Assembly: GCF_011297335.1 (NCBI RefSeq)
Contig: NZ_JAAOTJ010000009.1
Location: 229,652-293,651 of the forward strand
Length of the DNA: 64,000 bases
DNA from: Catellatospora methionotrophica
GTDB taxonomy: Bacteria > Actinomycetota > Actinomycetes > Mycobacteriales > Micromonosporaceae
Reading direction: 5' to 3'
Of the stretch, positions 57,538-64,000 are shown piece after piece. Made by a program: the position numbers and the translations under genes. The notes beneath the pieces are model-generated. The model was not told where the DNA came from and searched no databases. It worked only from the letters and a program-made list of their open reading frames with translations. Within the stretch, counting starts at the first letter, position 1. Every line of letters starts with the position of its first letter.

Positions 57538-57622
57538 CGCGGTGGCCCCGCCCGTACGGGCGGCACCGCGGTCGGGCACACGACTCGGTGCCATCCGCAG
57601 GTCACGCTGTGGATGACACCGA
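57538..57622 (-). terminator. hairpins downstream of the histone-like gene
   Basis: CGCGGTG and CACCGCG (57538-57570) enclose the inner stem CCGCCCGTACGGGCGG, and an imperfect CCATCCGC/GTGGATG repeat follows at 57589-57622. Both lie past the stop of the minus-strand gene at 57641. Confidence 0.4.
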
Positions 57623-57640
57623 TCGGGGCGGCGCTGCCCG

Positions 57641-58825
57641 TTAACGTACGGACTTGCGGGCCATCTTCTTCATCGCCGTCTTGCGCATGGTGGTCTTGCG
57701 GGCCGGTGCGGTCTTCGCCATGGCCTTGCGGGCCGGGGCGCTCTTGCGCGCGGTGGTCGCCTTCTTCATCGGCGTCACCTTCTTGGCCGCGATGGCCTTC
57801 TTCACCGTGGTACGGCCACCGGTCCGGCGTACCGCCGCGGTGATCTTCTTTGCCCCGGTCGCCTTGCGGGCCGTGGTGGTCTTGCGGGCGACGGTGGTCT
57901 TGCGGACCGCGGTGGCGCTCTTGCGCGCCGGAGCGGTCTTCTTCGCGGCCGTGGTCTTGCGGACCGTGGTGCTCTTGCGGGCCGTCGCCTTGCGGGCGGG
58001 CGAGGTCTTCTTCGCCACCGCCGTCTTCCTGACGGCCGTCGTCTTCTTCGCCGCGACGGACTTGCGGGCAGGCGACGCCTTCTTGGCCGCCGTCTTCCGG
58101 GCCGTCGTCGTCTTCCTGGCCGCGGTCGTCTTCTTCGCGGCGGCCGTCTTCTTCACCGCAGCGGTGATCTTTCGGATGCCCGTGCTGCGAGCGGCCGCCG
58201 TGGTCTTCTTCGCGGTCGCCTTCCTGGCCGTGGTCTTGCGTGCGGCCGTGGTCTTCTTGGCAGCGGTCGTCCTGGCCGCTGTGGTCTTCTTCGCGGCGGT
58301 CGTCTTACGGACCGCGGTGGCCTTCCTGGCCGGGGACGTCTTCTTGGCGGCGGTGGTCTTCTTCGCCGCCGTCGTCGTCTTCCGGGCCGGTGCGGCCTTC
58401 TTCACGGGCGTCGTCTTCTTCGCGGCGGTCGTCTTCTTGGCCGTCACGGCCTTCTTCGCCGCCGTCTTCTTGACCGCGGCGGTGACCTTCTTGAGGCCGG
58501 TGCTGCGGGCCGCCGCCGTGGTCTTGCGTGCGGCCGTGGTCTTCTTGGCAGCGGTCGTCCTGGCCGCCGTGGTCTTCTTCGCGGCGGTCGTCTTACGGAC
58601 CGCGGTGGCCTTCCTGGCCGGGGACGTCTTCTTGGCGGCGGTGGTCTTCTTCGCCGCCGTCGTCGTCTTGCGTGCGGTCGTGGTCTTCTTGGCGGGCGAG
58701 GTCTTTCTGGCAGGCGCGGCCTTCTTCGCCGCGGCCGGCCGGCTCGGCGCCTTCTTGGCTACCGCCTTCTTGGCAGCGGCCTTCTTCGCTGGGGCCTTCT
58801 TCGCTGCGGCCTTGGCTACGGCCAT
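57641..58825 (-). CDS. lysine/alanine-rich histone H1-like protein
   Basis: A 394-residue protein composed almost entirely of Lys, Ala, Thr, Arg and Pro in repeats such as AAKKTT, ARKTT and PAKKAA. It lacks the HU domain of HupB-type proteins and looks like a bare eukaryotic-H1-type tail. It would bind DNA as a nucleoid protein or stay intrinsically disordered. ATG 58825 has AGGAGG seven bases before it. A 288-bp internal duplication is present (see 58228). The opposite strand reads as a long hydrophobic frame, which I regard as a shadow. Confidence 0.85.
   Translation of the reverse strand: MAVAKAAAKKAPAKKAAAKKAVAKKAPSRPAAAKKAAPARKTSPAKKTTTARKTTTAAKKTTAAKKTSPARKATAVRKTTAAKKTTAARTTAAKKTTAARKTTAAARSTGLKKVTAAVKKTAAKKAVTAKKTTAAKKTTPVKKAAPARKTTTAAKKTTAAKKTSPARKATAVRKTTAAKKTTAARTTAAKKTTAARKTTARKATAKKTTAAARSTGIRKITAAVKKTAAAKKTTAARKTTTARKTAAKKASPARKSVAAKKTTAVRKTAVAKKTSPARKATARKSTTVRKTTAAKKTAPARKSATAVRKTTVARKTTTARKATGAKKITAAVRRTGGRTTVKKAIAAKKVTPMKKATTARKSAPARKAMAKTAPARKTTMRKTAMKKMARKSVR
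58228..58669 (-). repeat. near-identical internal duplication of the histone-like gene
   Basis: Segments 58228-58381 and 58516-58669 (about 154 bp each, offset 288 bp or 96 codons) agree at all but one position I could compare (58280 T versus 58568 C). It is in frame. Confidence 0.75.
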
Positions 58826-59069
58826 CGCTTGTCCTCCTCACGGGAACGTCCTGCCGGAATGTCTCCGGCGGAACCGCGAAACAGCGGTGGCCACGGCGCT
58901 TTGTCCGCGCACTGCTGCTCCAGACATCACTGTGCGCCGCAAATGACCCATGTGCTGGCGAAATCCGTAAAAAAGTCAAATTGCTATGAGTGCCGATGTG
59001 ACCGCTCCACAGTGCACGTATCGCGGCATCGGTTGCCCCGCCGCGCTTTGCGGCACGCGGGGCGCAGGT

Positions 59070-59567
59070 CTACCGGGGACCCGCCAACCCGGCCAAGCGC
59101 GCCAGGATCGCCCGTTGCGGCTCGGTCTCCGGCCCCGGAATCCCTCGCGCCGCACCGATCGCGGCCACCGCGTCGGCCGCGCTCGCCCCGAGCCGGATCA
59201 GCACCCCACCCGCGACCACGGTGGCCCGCCCGATCCCGCCGCGGCAGTGCACCAGCACGAACCGCCCTTCCGCGACCTCCTCGGCCAGGCGCCCGGTCAG
59301 TTCCCGGTACGCGGCGAAGTCCGGCACGCCGAAATCGGGGATGGGGAAGGAGACGAACCGCATCCCGGCCGCCCGCACCGCCTCGTCCTCGCCGCGCAGG
59401 CCGAGCGCGTCGTTCTCCGGGGCCGTCAGCGCGGATACGACGACGTCCACGCCGTTGCCCCGCAGGTTCGCCATCTCATCCGCCAGCCGCTCACCGCCCT
59501 CGGGACGGGGCATCACCGCGAGCCTTCCCGGGGCAGGCCAGACGACGACGTATGCGGTGGTGGGCAT
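59070..59567 (-). CDS. dual-specificity/tyrosine-type protein phosphatase
   Basis: A 165-residue protein. The catalytic P-loop is VHCRGGIGRATVV (C-x5-R), and FPIPDFGVPD carries the candidate general acid aspartate. MPTTAYVVVWPAPGRLAVMPRP at the N-terminus is common in actinobacterial homologues. It could dephosphorylate tyrosine or phosphoinositides. The gap of 142 bases to the next gene upstream of it holds nothing recognisable. Confidence 0.85.
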   Translation of the reverse strand: MPTTAYVVVWPAPGRLAVMPRPEGGERLADEMANLRGNGVDVVVSALTAPENDALGLRGEDEAVRAAGMRFVSFPIPDFGVPDFAAYRELTGRLAEEVAEGRFVLVHCRGGIGRATVVAGGVLIRLGASAADAVAAIGAARGIPGPETEPQRAILARLAGLAGPR

Positions 59568-59709
59568 GCCGCGATTATCGCCGAGCGCACCGTGGCGACC
59601 GTCTCGGCGCGACGCATGCCGACCCGAGCCATATCAGGCGGTACGTCAGCCGCGTGGCAGCAGGCCGAGGGAGCCGGATGGGGCAGGCGCACCCGCGACG
59701 ACGCCCTGA

Positions 59710-60219
59710 TCAGCCGGCCAGGATCTTCACGACGGCGTCGCCGTCGGTGGCCGCGCGATGGTAGAACGCCGCCAACCCTTCGGCATGCCGGGCCAGCCTG
59801 CGGGCCAGCAGGTCGTCCCACTGGCGGGTCGAGTAGCCGCGGAGCACGGCGGACAGCTCGCTCTCCCGGCGCGCGATCCAGGCGTTCGGCTGCGCGTCCC
59901 GCAGGAAATCCGAGACGGCACGGACCTCCCCGACGGTGAGCACGCCGATCTCGTCGTCGGACGCCCCGGACAGGTCGACCGGATGCCAGGCCCCGCCCGA
60001 AACGACCAGCCCGGCCACCGGGTGCCCCGGCCCCTGGCTGCCCGCGAACAGCACCTCCAGCAGCAGATAGTGCTCTGGCACCAGCCGCACGGTGCCGTCG
60101 GCCAGTGCCCGCTCGCAGGCAGCGTCGTCGAACACCGGCGAGCGGTCCCACAGCCTGCGCGGCGAACCGGCCAGTTCCGCCTCGGGCACCTGCTCCCAGT
60201 ACATGTCGACGCCGGTCAC
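59710..60219 (-). CDS. DUF1877 (YfbM-like) protein
   Basis: A 169-residue protein. FYHRAATDGDAVVKILAG at the C-terminus and the YWEQVPEAEL start fit the DUF1877 family, whose role is unknown. The start is GTG 60219 or ATG 60204 (MYWEQ). It ends the two-gene run with the protein at 60223, only three bases apart. Confidence 0.7.
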   Translation of the reverse strand: MTGVDMYWEQVPEAELAGSPRRLWDRSPVFDDAACERALADGTVRLVPEHYLLLEVLFAGSQGPGHPVAGLVVSGGAWHPVDLSGASDDEIGVLTVGEVRAVSDFLRDAQPNAWIARRESELSAVLRGYSTRQWDDLLARRLARHAEGLAAFYHRAATDGDAVVKILAG

Positions 60220-60222
60220 GGC

Positions 60223-60750
60223 TCAGGCCTTCGCCTTCGCCGGGCTCGCCGAACGGGTCCCGGCGGGCTTGGCCTTGTCGCTGCCGGCGCCCCACTTGTC
60301 GGAGTCGAAACCGAACCAGCCGCCCTTGACGTCACGGCCGCTGCCCAGCGCCAGCACCGCCCGGATCTTCGCGTTCTGCTTGCCGTACACCTTGAGCAGC
60401 TCGGCCACGTCGGCGACCGGCACGGTCCAGGTCGCCGAGTGGTGACCCTCCACCTTGAACGGCAACTCCGGCCCCCGGCGGCTCTGCCCGCCCACCATGT
60501 GCCGCCCGCGCAGGCCCTTCACCTCGAACTCGCAGGTCACCACCTGCACCGCGCCGAGTGTCCCGTTCGTCACGGTCGTGGCGATCAGGAACTCCTTCGC
60601 GTCACCGGGCCCGAAGTTGTTGATGTGGTACAGCCGCGCGCTCGGCGCGGCCAGCCGGGTGCGCCGGTAACCGGCCAGCGCGACGGCGAGGCTCAGCAGG
60701 GCGATCAGGACACCGGCGAGCGCGAGCATCCGTGCGGGGGTATCGGACAC
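60223..60750 (-). CDS. single-pass membrane protein, function unknown
   Basis: A 175-residue protein with one N-terminal transmembrane helix (about 8-28) and a soluble part without recognised domain (LYHINNFGPGDAKEFLIATTV). The C-terminus is basic and Ala/Lys-rich (KPAGTRSASPAKAKA). GTG 60750 is preceded by CATAGT at six bases. No family is recognised. Confidence 0.6.
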   Translation of the reverse strand: MSDTPARMLALAGVLIALLSLAVALAGYRRTRLAAPSARLYHINNFGPGDAKEFLIATTVTNGTLGAVQVVTCEFEVKGLRGRHMVGGQSRRGPELPFKVEGHHSATWTVPVADVAELLKVYGKQNAKIRAVLALGSGRDVKGGWFGFDSDKWGAGSDKAKPAGTRSASPAKAKA

Positions 60751-60831
60751 CGGGTGACTATGGCACAAAACCGCCGGAGGAGGTAGCGGCGTACACCGTG
60801 CTGTGGACCCTCGGCACATCGTTGGTCAGGC

Positions 60832-61584
60832 ATGAGACTCGACATGCCGGCGTCGCGGCTGCTGCGCGTGCTGCTGTGGGCCACGGCGGCGATCCACCTC
60901 GCCAGCCTCGGGTTCACGATCGTCTACCACGGGTTCGGGGTGTACGACCTCATCCCGTACTGGGGCCGGATCGTCAAGTTCTTCTACGTCGACAAGGAGC
61001 AGAACCTGCCCACCTGGTACTCCAGCGGGCTGCTGTTCCTCGCCGCGCTGCTGCTGTGGCAGCTCGGCGGCGCGGGCGGGCGCTTCCGCCGCCACTGGCG
61101 GGTGCTCGCGGTCGTCTTCACCGGGCTGTCGCTGGACGAGTTCTCGCAGTTCCACGAGCTCGGGGCGCAGGCCGACGTGCTGGACGCGGGCGGGGCGTCG
61201 TACCTGTCCTGGCTGGTGCTCGCGGCGCCGCTGGTACTCGTGCTCGGGCTGTCCTACCTGCGCTTGCTGCTGGCCCTGCCGTCGCGCGTGCGCTGGCTGA
61301 TGCTCGGCGCGGCCGCGCTGTTCCTGGGCGGGGCCGCCGGGATCGAGGTGCTGGGCGCGTACGCGGGCCGGGAGAACATAGGCTTCACGCCCGGCTGGGC
61401 CTCGATGCGCTACGTGCTGGCCGCCTCCGCCGAGGAGCTGTGCGAGATGCTCGGCGTCGTCCTGTTCATCTACGCCGCCGCCCTGCACCTCCAGCCGTCC
61501 CCATCCCGGCCGTCCCCGCGCCGCCCCGTGGGCAAGGAAGGGCACCTTCCCATCGCCATGGGGAGCGGAAGGGCACCTTCCTAA
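60832..61584 (+). CDS. multi-pass membrane protein with repeat-derived C-terminus
   Basis: A 250-residue protein with about six hydrophobic segments and acidic loops LSLDEFSQFHELG and AEELCEMLG between them, so it may bind a metal. Family and role are unknown. The last residues (GKEGHLPIAMGSGRAPS) are encoded by two copies of GGAAGGGCACCTTCC, so the frame runs into a family D repeat. A shorter original C-terminus near residue 230 is likely. ATG 60832 is chosen; ATG 60844 is possible. Confidence 0.65.
   Translation: MRLDMPASRLLRVLLWATAAIHLASLGFTIVYHGFGVYDLIPYWGRIVKFFYVDKEQNLPTWYSSGLLFLAALLLWQLGGAGGRFRRHWRVLAVVFTGLSLDEFSQFHELGAQADVLDAGGASYLSWLVLAAPLVLVLGLSYLRLLLALPSRVRWLMLGAAALFLGGAAGIEVLGAYAGRENIGFTPGWASMRYVLAASAEELCEMLGVVLFIYAAALHLQPSPSRPSPRRPVGKEGHLPIAMGSGRAPS
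61537..61581. repeat. family D repeat, direct double copy
   Basis: GGAAGGGCACCTTCC occurs at 61537-61551 and 61567-61581. It overlaps the end of the membrane protein gene and lies downstream of the RNase P RNA gene, so it may end both transcripts. Confidence 0.65.
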
Positions 61585-61633
61585 CGGCTTCCGGTCGGCG
61601 TGCACGCTCAGGTGGCGAGGCCGGTACAGGGAC

Positions 61634-62050
61634 GGACGAGTCGGCCTGTACGCCGGATTCTGTCCGCGCTCGCGCGCGGGGCGGCCATCCATCTAGGCCT
61701 GCCGTTGCCGACAGGCTCGAGCAACCTACCCGCGGACATCGGGCGGGCCACCCTCGAACGTCCGCGCGGCCACCCGCCCGCCGAGGCGGATCGAGCAGCC
61801 TTTCTTGGTCTTGCTCCGGGTGGGGTTTACCTAGCCACCCCGGTCACCCGGGGTGCTGGTGAGCTCTTACCTCACCGTTTCACCCTTACCCGCTGCCCCG
61901 AGGGGCGGCGGGCGGTCTGTTCTCTGTGGCACTGTCCCGCGGGTCGCCCCGGGTTGCCGTTAACAACCACCCTGCCCTGTGGAGTCCGGACGTTCCTCGG
62001 CACCGCCGGGCCGCAGCCCGTGATGACGCGACCGCCCGGCCGACTCGTCC
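61634..62050 (-). ncRNA. rnpB: RNase P RNA (M1 RNA, class A)
   Basis: On the minus strand the conserved 5' region GGAACGTCCGGACTCCACAG, then GGGTGGTTGTTAACGGCAAC, and GGGTGAAACGGTGAGGTAAG are unmistakable, and GAATCCGGCGTACAGGCCG closes the 3' end. Helix P1 pairs GGACGAGTCGGCC (62050-62038) with its complement ending at 61634. The length of about 417 nt is normal for actinobacteria. It is the catalytic RNA that matures tRNA 5' ends. TATCAT on the minus strand (62068-62063) is a good -10. Confidence 0.95.
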
Positions 62051-62062
62051 GTCGCGTTGACC

Positions 62063-62068
62063 ATGATA
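62063..62068 (-). promoter_or_regulatory. -10 box of rnpB
   Basis: TATCAT on the minus strand, 12 bases upstream of the P1 helix. No clear -35. Confidence 0.5.
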
Positions 62069-62100
62069 CGTGCCGGCCTGGGCGGGTCGCCGGGCGTGGC

Positions 62101-62165
62101 TTGATCGCTGTCTCGTGCCAAGATCTGCGGCTGGACCTCACCTTTCGACCCGAAACAGCGATCTT
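62101..62165. repeat. 65-bp palindromic element, family B, copy 3
   Basis: TTGATCGCTGT... at the left and ...ACAGCGATCTT at the right. It is the most diverged of the true copies but has the same 65-bp length. It lies between the divergent rnpB and permease genes. Confidence 0.7.
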
Positions 62166-62214
62166 GAAAGGCGGCGGCAGCGCGTGCCAGGGCAGCGGCG
62201 CAGGGGAGGGCCGA

Positions 62215-62220
62215 TAGCGT
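62215..62220 (+). promoter_or_regulatory. -10 box of leaderless permease gene
   Basis: TAGCGT followed by seven bases and the GTG start at 62228. Confidence 0.5.
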
Positions 62221-62227
62221 CTGGGCG

Positions 62228-62980
62228 GTGGACTTCGGGGTGCTGGTGTTGCTCGGGGCGGCCGGGGTGGCGGCCGGGGGTGTGAACGCCGTGGCCGGGG
62301 GCGGGTCGCTGATCATGCTGCCGGTGCTGCTGGCGTTCGGGGTGCCGCCGATCCAGGCGACGGTCACCAACTCGGTCTCGGTGACCGGCGGGTACTCGGC
62401 CAGCGTGCTGGGAACCCGGCAGGACCTGCGCGGGCAGGGGCCGCGGCTGCGCGCGCTCATGCCGACGGTGCTGGTGGGCGCGGTCACGGGCTGCGTGCTG
62501 CTGCTGCACACGCCGCCAGGGGTGTACGCGAAGCTGATGCCCCTGCTCGTGCTCGCCGCCTCGCTGCTGCTGGCGTTCCAGGAGCGGGTGGGCCGCCTGG
62601 TCGGCGAGCCGCACGCGCAGCCGGTCTGGTTGCGGTTCGTGCTGCTCTTCCTCGTCGGGGTGTACGGCGGTTACTTCAACTCGGTGCTCGGCGTCATCCT
62701 GATCGCGGTGCTGAGCGTGGTCGTGGTCGAGTCGCTGAACCGCGTCGTGGCGCTGAAGAACAGCCTCCAGCTCGTCGTGGGCGTGGTCGCCACCACGATG
62801 TACACGCTGTTCGGGCCGGTGTACTGGCCCGCGGTGGCGGTGCTGGTGCCCGCGACGCTGCTCGGCGGGTTCGCGGGGGCTAGGGCCGGGCGGCGGCTGC
62901 CGGCACGCACGCTGCGGGCGGTCATCGTGGCGTTCGGGGTGACCGTGGCAGGTGTGCTGTTCCTGCGAGCCATGTCATAG
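62228..62980 (+). CDS. TauE/SafE family sulfite exporter-like permease
   Basis: A 250-residue inner-membrane protein with seven to eight hydrophobic segments. GGVNAVAGGGSLIMLPVLL and the repeat GVYGGYFNSVLGVILIAVL in the second half are the paired TauE/SafE (DUF81) motifs. It would export or import small sulfur or organic anions; the substrate is unknown. GTG 62228 is set by the upstream TAGCGT. Confidence 0.85.
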   Translation: MDFGVLVLLGAAGVAAGGVNAVAGGGSLIMLPVLLAFGVPPIQATVTNSVSVTGGYSASVLGTRQDLRGQGPRLRALMPTVLVGAVTGCVLLLHTPPGVYAKLMPLLVLAASLLLAFQERVGRLVGEPHAQPVWLRFVLLFLVGVYGGYFNSVLGVILIAVLSVVVVESLNRVVALKNSLQLVVGVVATTMYTLFGPVYWPAVAVLVPATLLGGFAGARAGRRLPARTLRAVIVAFGVTVAGVLFLRAMS

Positions 62981-62985
62981 CGCGA

Positions 62986-62999
62986 TGAACGCCCGTTCA
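62986..62999. promoter_or_regulatory. palindrome TGAACGCCCGTTCA, putative operator
   Basis: A 6-2-6 palindrome 15 bases before the reductase start, where a repressor would block initiation. It differs by one base from the site before etfB (8014). Confidence 0.5.
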
Positions 63000-63014
63000 G
63001 TGCGAAGATCGGGT

Positions 63015-63701
63015 ATGGCATTGGACCTGGCTTCCCTTCCCGACGTCAGCGCGCTGACGGTAGGCATCCTCGGCGGCACCGGCGATCAGGGCCGCGGCCT
63101 GGCGTACCGGCTGGCGGTCGCCGGGCAGCAGGTGCTGATCGGCTCCCGCAGCGCGGACCGGGCGGCGGCGTCGGCGGCCGAACTGGCCGAGCTGTCCGGC
63201 GGGAACGTCAGCGGCGGCGACAACGCCGACGTCGCGGCGCGCTCGGACGTGCTGATCGTGGCGGTTCCCTACGCCGGGCACGCCGAGACGCTGGCCGGGC
63301 TGGTCGAGCAGCTGGTCGGCAAGATCGTGGTCGACTGCGTGAACCCGCTCGGCTTCGACAAGCAGGGCCCGTACGCGCTGAAGGTCGACGAGGGCAGCGC
63401 CGCGCAGCAGGCCGCCGCGATCCTCCCGGAAGCACGGGTGACCGCCGCGTTCCACCACGTCAGCGCCGAACTCCTGGCCGACCCGGCGGTGACCAGCATG
63501 GACCTGGACATCCTGGTCCTCGGCGACGACCGCGAAGCCGTAGCCGTGGTCCAGGCGCTGGCGGGCCGCATCCCCGGCATGCGCGGCATCCACGCCGGCC
63601 GCCTGCGCAACGCCGGCCAGGTCGAATCCCTCACCGCCAACCTCATCGCCATGAACAAGCGCTACAAAGCCCACTCCGGCCTCCGCATCACCGACGTCTA
63701 A
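63015..63701 (+). CDS. npdG: NADPH-dependent F420 reductase
   Basis: A 228-residue oxidoreductase. LTVGILGGTGDQGRGLAYRLA is the Rossmann motif, LIGSRSADRA the NADP phosphate region, VAVPYAGHAETL and VVDCVNPLGFD follow, and FHHVSAELL is the F420 side. It swaps hydride between NADP and coenzyme F420, fitting an F420-using actinobacterium. ATG 63015 is chosen from the family start. The symbol is by homology to NpdG; low-identity paralogues exist. Confidence 0.85.
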   Translation: MALDLASLPDVSALTVGILGGTGDQGRGLAYRLAVAGQQVLIGSRSADRAAASAAELAELSGGNVSGGDNADVAARSDVLIVAVPYAGHAETLAGLVEQLVGKIVVDCVNPLGFDKQGPYALKVDEGSAAQQAAAILPEARVTAAFHHVSAELLADPAVTSMDLDILVLGDDREAVAVVQALAGRIPGMRGIHAGRLRNAGQVESLTANLIAMNKRYKAHSGLRITDV

Positions 63702-63735
63702 CCCCCACCCCGGCGCTGCGCGCCCCCCACCCCCG

Positions 63736-63800
63736 CCGCAACTCTTAAAGAGTTGCGGCCTGCGAGTCTGTCCGAAGGCGCGACTCTTTAAGAGTTGCGG
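63736..63800. repeat. 65-bp palindromic element, family C, copy 2
   Basis: Arms CCGCAACTCTTAAAGAGTTG... and the complement. The total is exactly 65 bp and the outer 17 bases equal those of the copy at 42340. It starts 35 bases after the reductase stop. Confidence 0.88.
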
Positions 63801-64000
63801 CAGAGGGGTGGGGCGGCGTGGCCGCGCGGGTGGGGCGGCGTGGGCGCGGTCGTGGGATGGTGGTCGCGGGGGTGGTGGGTGGGTTAGTCCCTTCGCCTGA
63901 ATGGCGGCCCGTTCACGGGTGAAAACCGTGCGTGGCGGTTGCGGCCGTGGTCGGGGTGGTGGTGCCGTGGTGGTGGTCGCCCGTGCTGACGTCGTCTCTT
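63801..64000. other. right edge, no supported gene
   Basis: GT-rich, low-complexity sequence. A minus-strand frame from the edge to a TAA at 63884 would end RFSPVNGPPFRRRD, but it is too short and too Arg/His/Pro-rich to accept. TGAATGGCGGCCCGTTCA (63898-63915) is a loose relative of the TGAACG palindromes. Confidence 0.3.

Noticed and set aside
57654..58946. A 430-codon hydrophobic plus-strand frame over the histone-like gene
   Set aside because: It is the complement of Lys/Ala/Thr codons. The minus strand has an AGGAGG site and a plausible nucleoid protein product.
63884..64000. C-terminus of a minus-strand gene entering from the right edge
   Set aside because: The frame is short, His/Arg/Pro-rich and without recognisable motif; compositional chance is a simpler explanation.

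Overview
The window is a very GC-rich chromosomal segment from an actinobacterium, most likely the family Micromonosporaceae (inferred). The grounds are the GC content, frequent GTG starts, stop/start overlaps of the ATGA or GTGA type, many genes whose TAnnnT -10 box lies only 6-7 bases before the start codon (leaderless transcripts), an F420-linked reductase, and a housekeeping gene order typical of actinobacteria. No integrase, transposase, prophage or CRISPR array is visible.

Layout. 1-5516: a translationally coupled operon of a major facilitator transporter, a PLP D-amino-acid deaminase-like protein, a sugar-lactone oxidase and a family 1 beta-glycosidase. 5513-7802: small membrane proteins, a GNAT acetyltransferase and a small cysteine protein. 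8052-13392: etfB-etfA, cysteine desulfurase, mnmA and a short MetE-type methionine synthase. 13400-15999: an HxlR regulator divergent from a short-chain dehydrogenase, then an ADP-ribosylglycohydrolase. 16125-24049: ligA, a GGDEF-EAL protein and gatCAB. 24202-33876: accessory genes (metallophosphoesterase, glucose/sorbosone dehydrogenase-like lipoprotein, SigE-type sigma factor with a membrane partner, 2-hydroxyacid dehydrogenase, a BNR beta-propeller followed by a MoaD-hotdog fusion, a SUKH-like protein, a LacI regulator). 33960-48707: glyA, ilvD, a second GGDEF-EAL protein, then ilvB-ilvN-ilvC-serA-leuB-ilvE, which together cover most of branched-chain amino acid and serine/glycine synthesis. 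ilvB is preceded by an attenuator with a 12-residue leader peptide. 49091-53133: an AbiEi-like protein, a small basic ORF, a Prim-Pol-like protein and a divergent XRE-flavoprotein pair. 53183-62050: Nif3-like protein, zinc-ribbon protein, RNase H-phosphatase, an RNB exoribonuclease, a lysine/alanine-rich histone-like protein, small enzymes, membrane proteins and the RNase P RNA gene. 62228-63701: a TauE/SafE permease and an F420-dependent NADP reductase.

The most unusual feature is a scattered set of intergenic palindromes. At least three sequence-unrelated families (three, four and two copies) share the same total length of 65 bp (one divergent copy is 66), lie just downstream of stop codons or between genes, and one family is present in both orientations with its 17-nt loop conserved. 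A fourth, shorter family built on GAAGGGCACCTTC sits at several gene ends. Other points to check are an in-frame fusion of a diglycine-ended MoaD-like domain to a thioesterase-like domain, a nearly symmetric -10 box shared by two divergent leaderless genes, and matching TGAACGnCCGTTCA palindromes before etfB and the F420 reductase gene.
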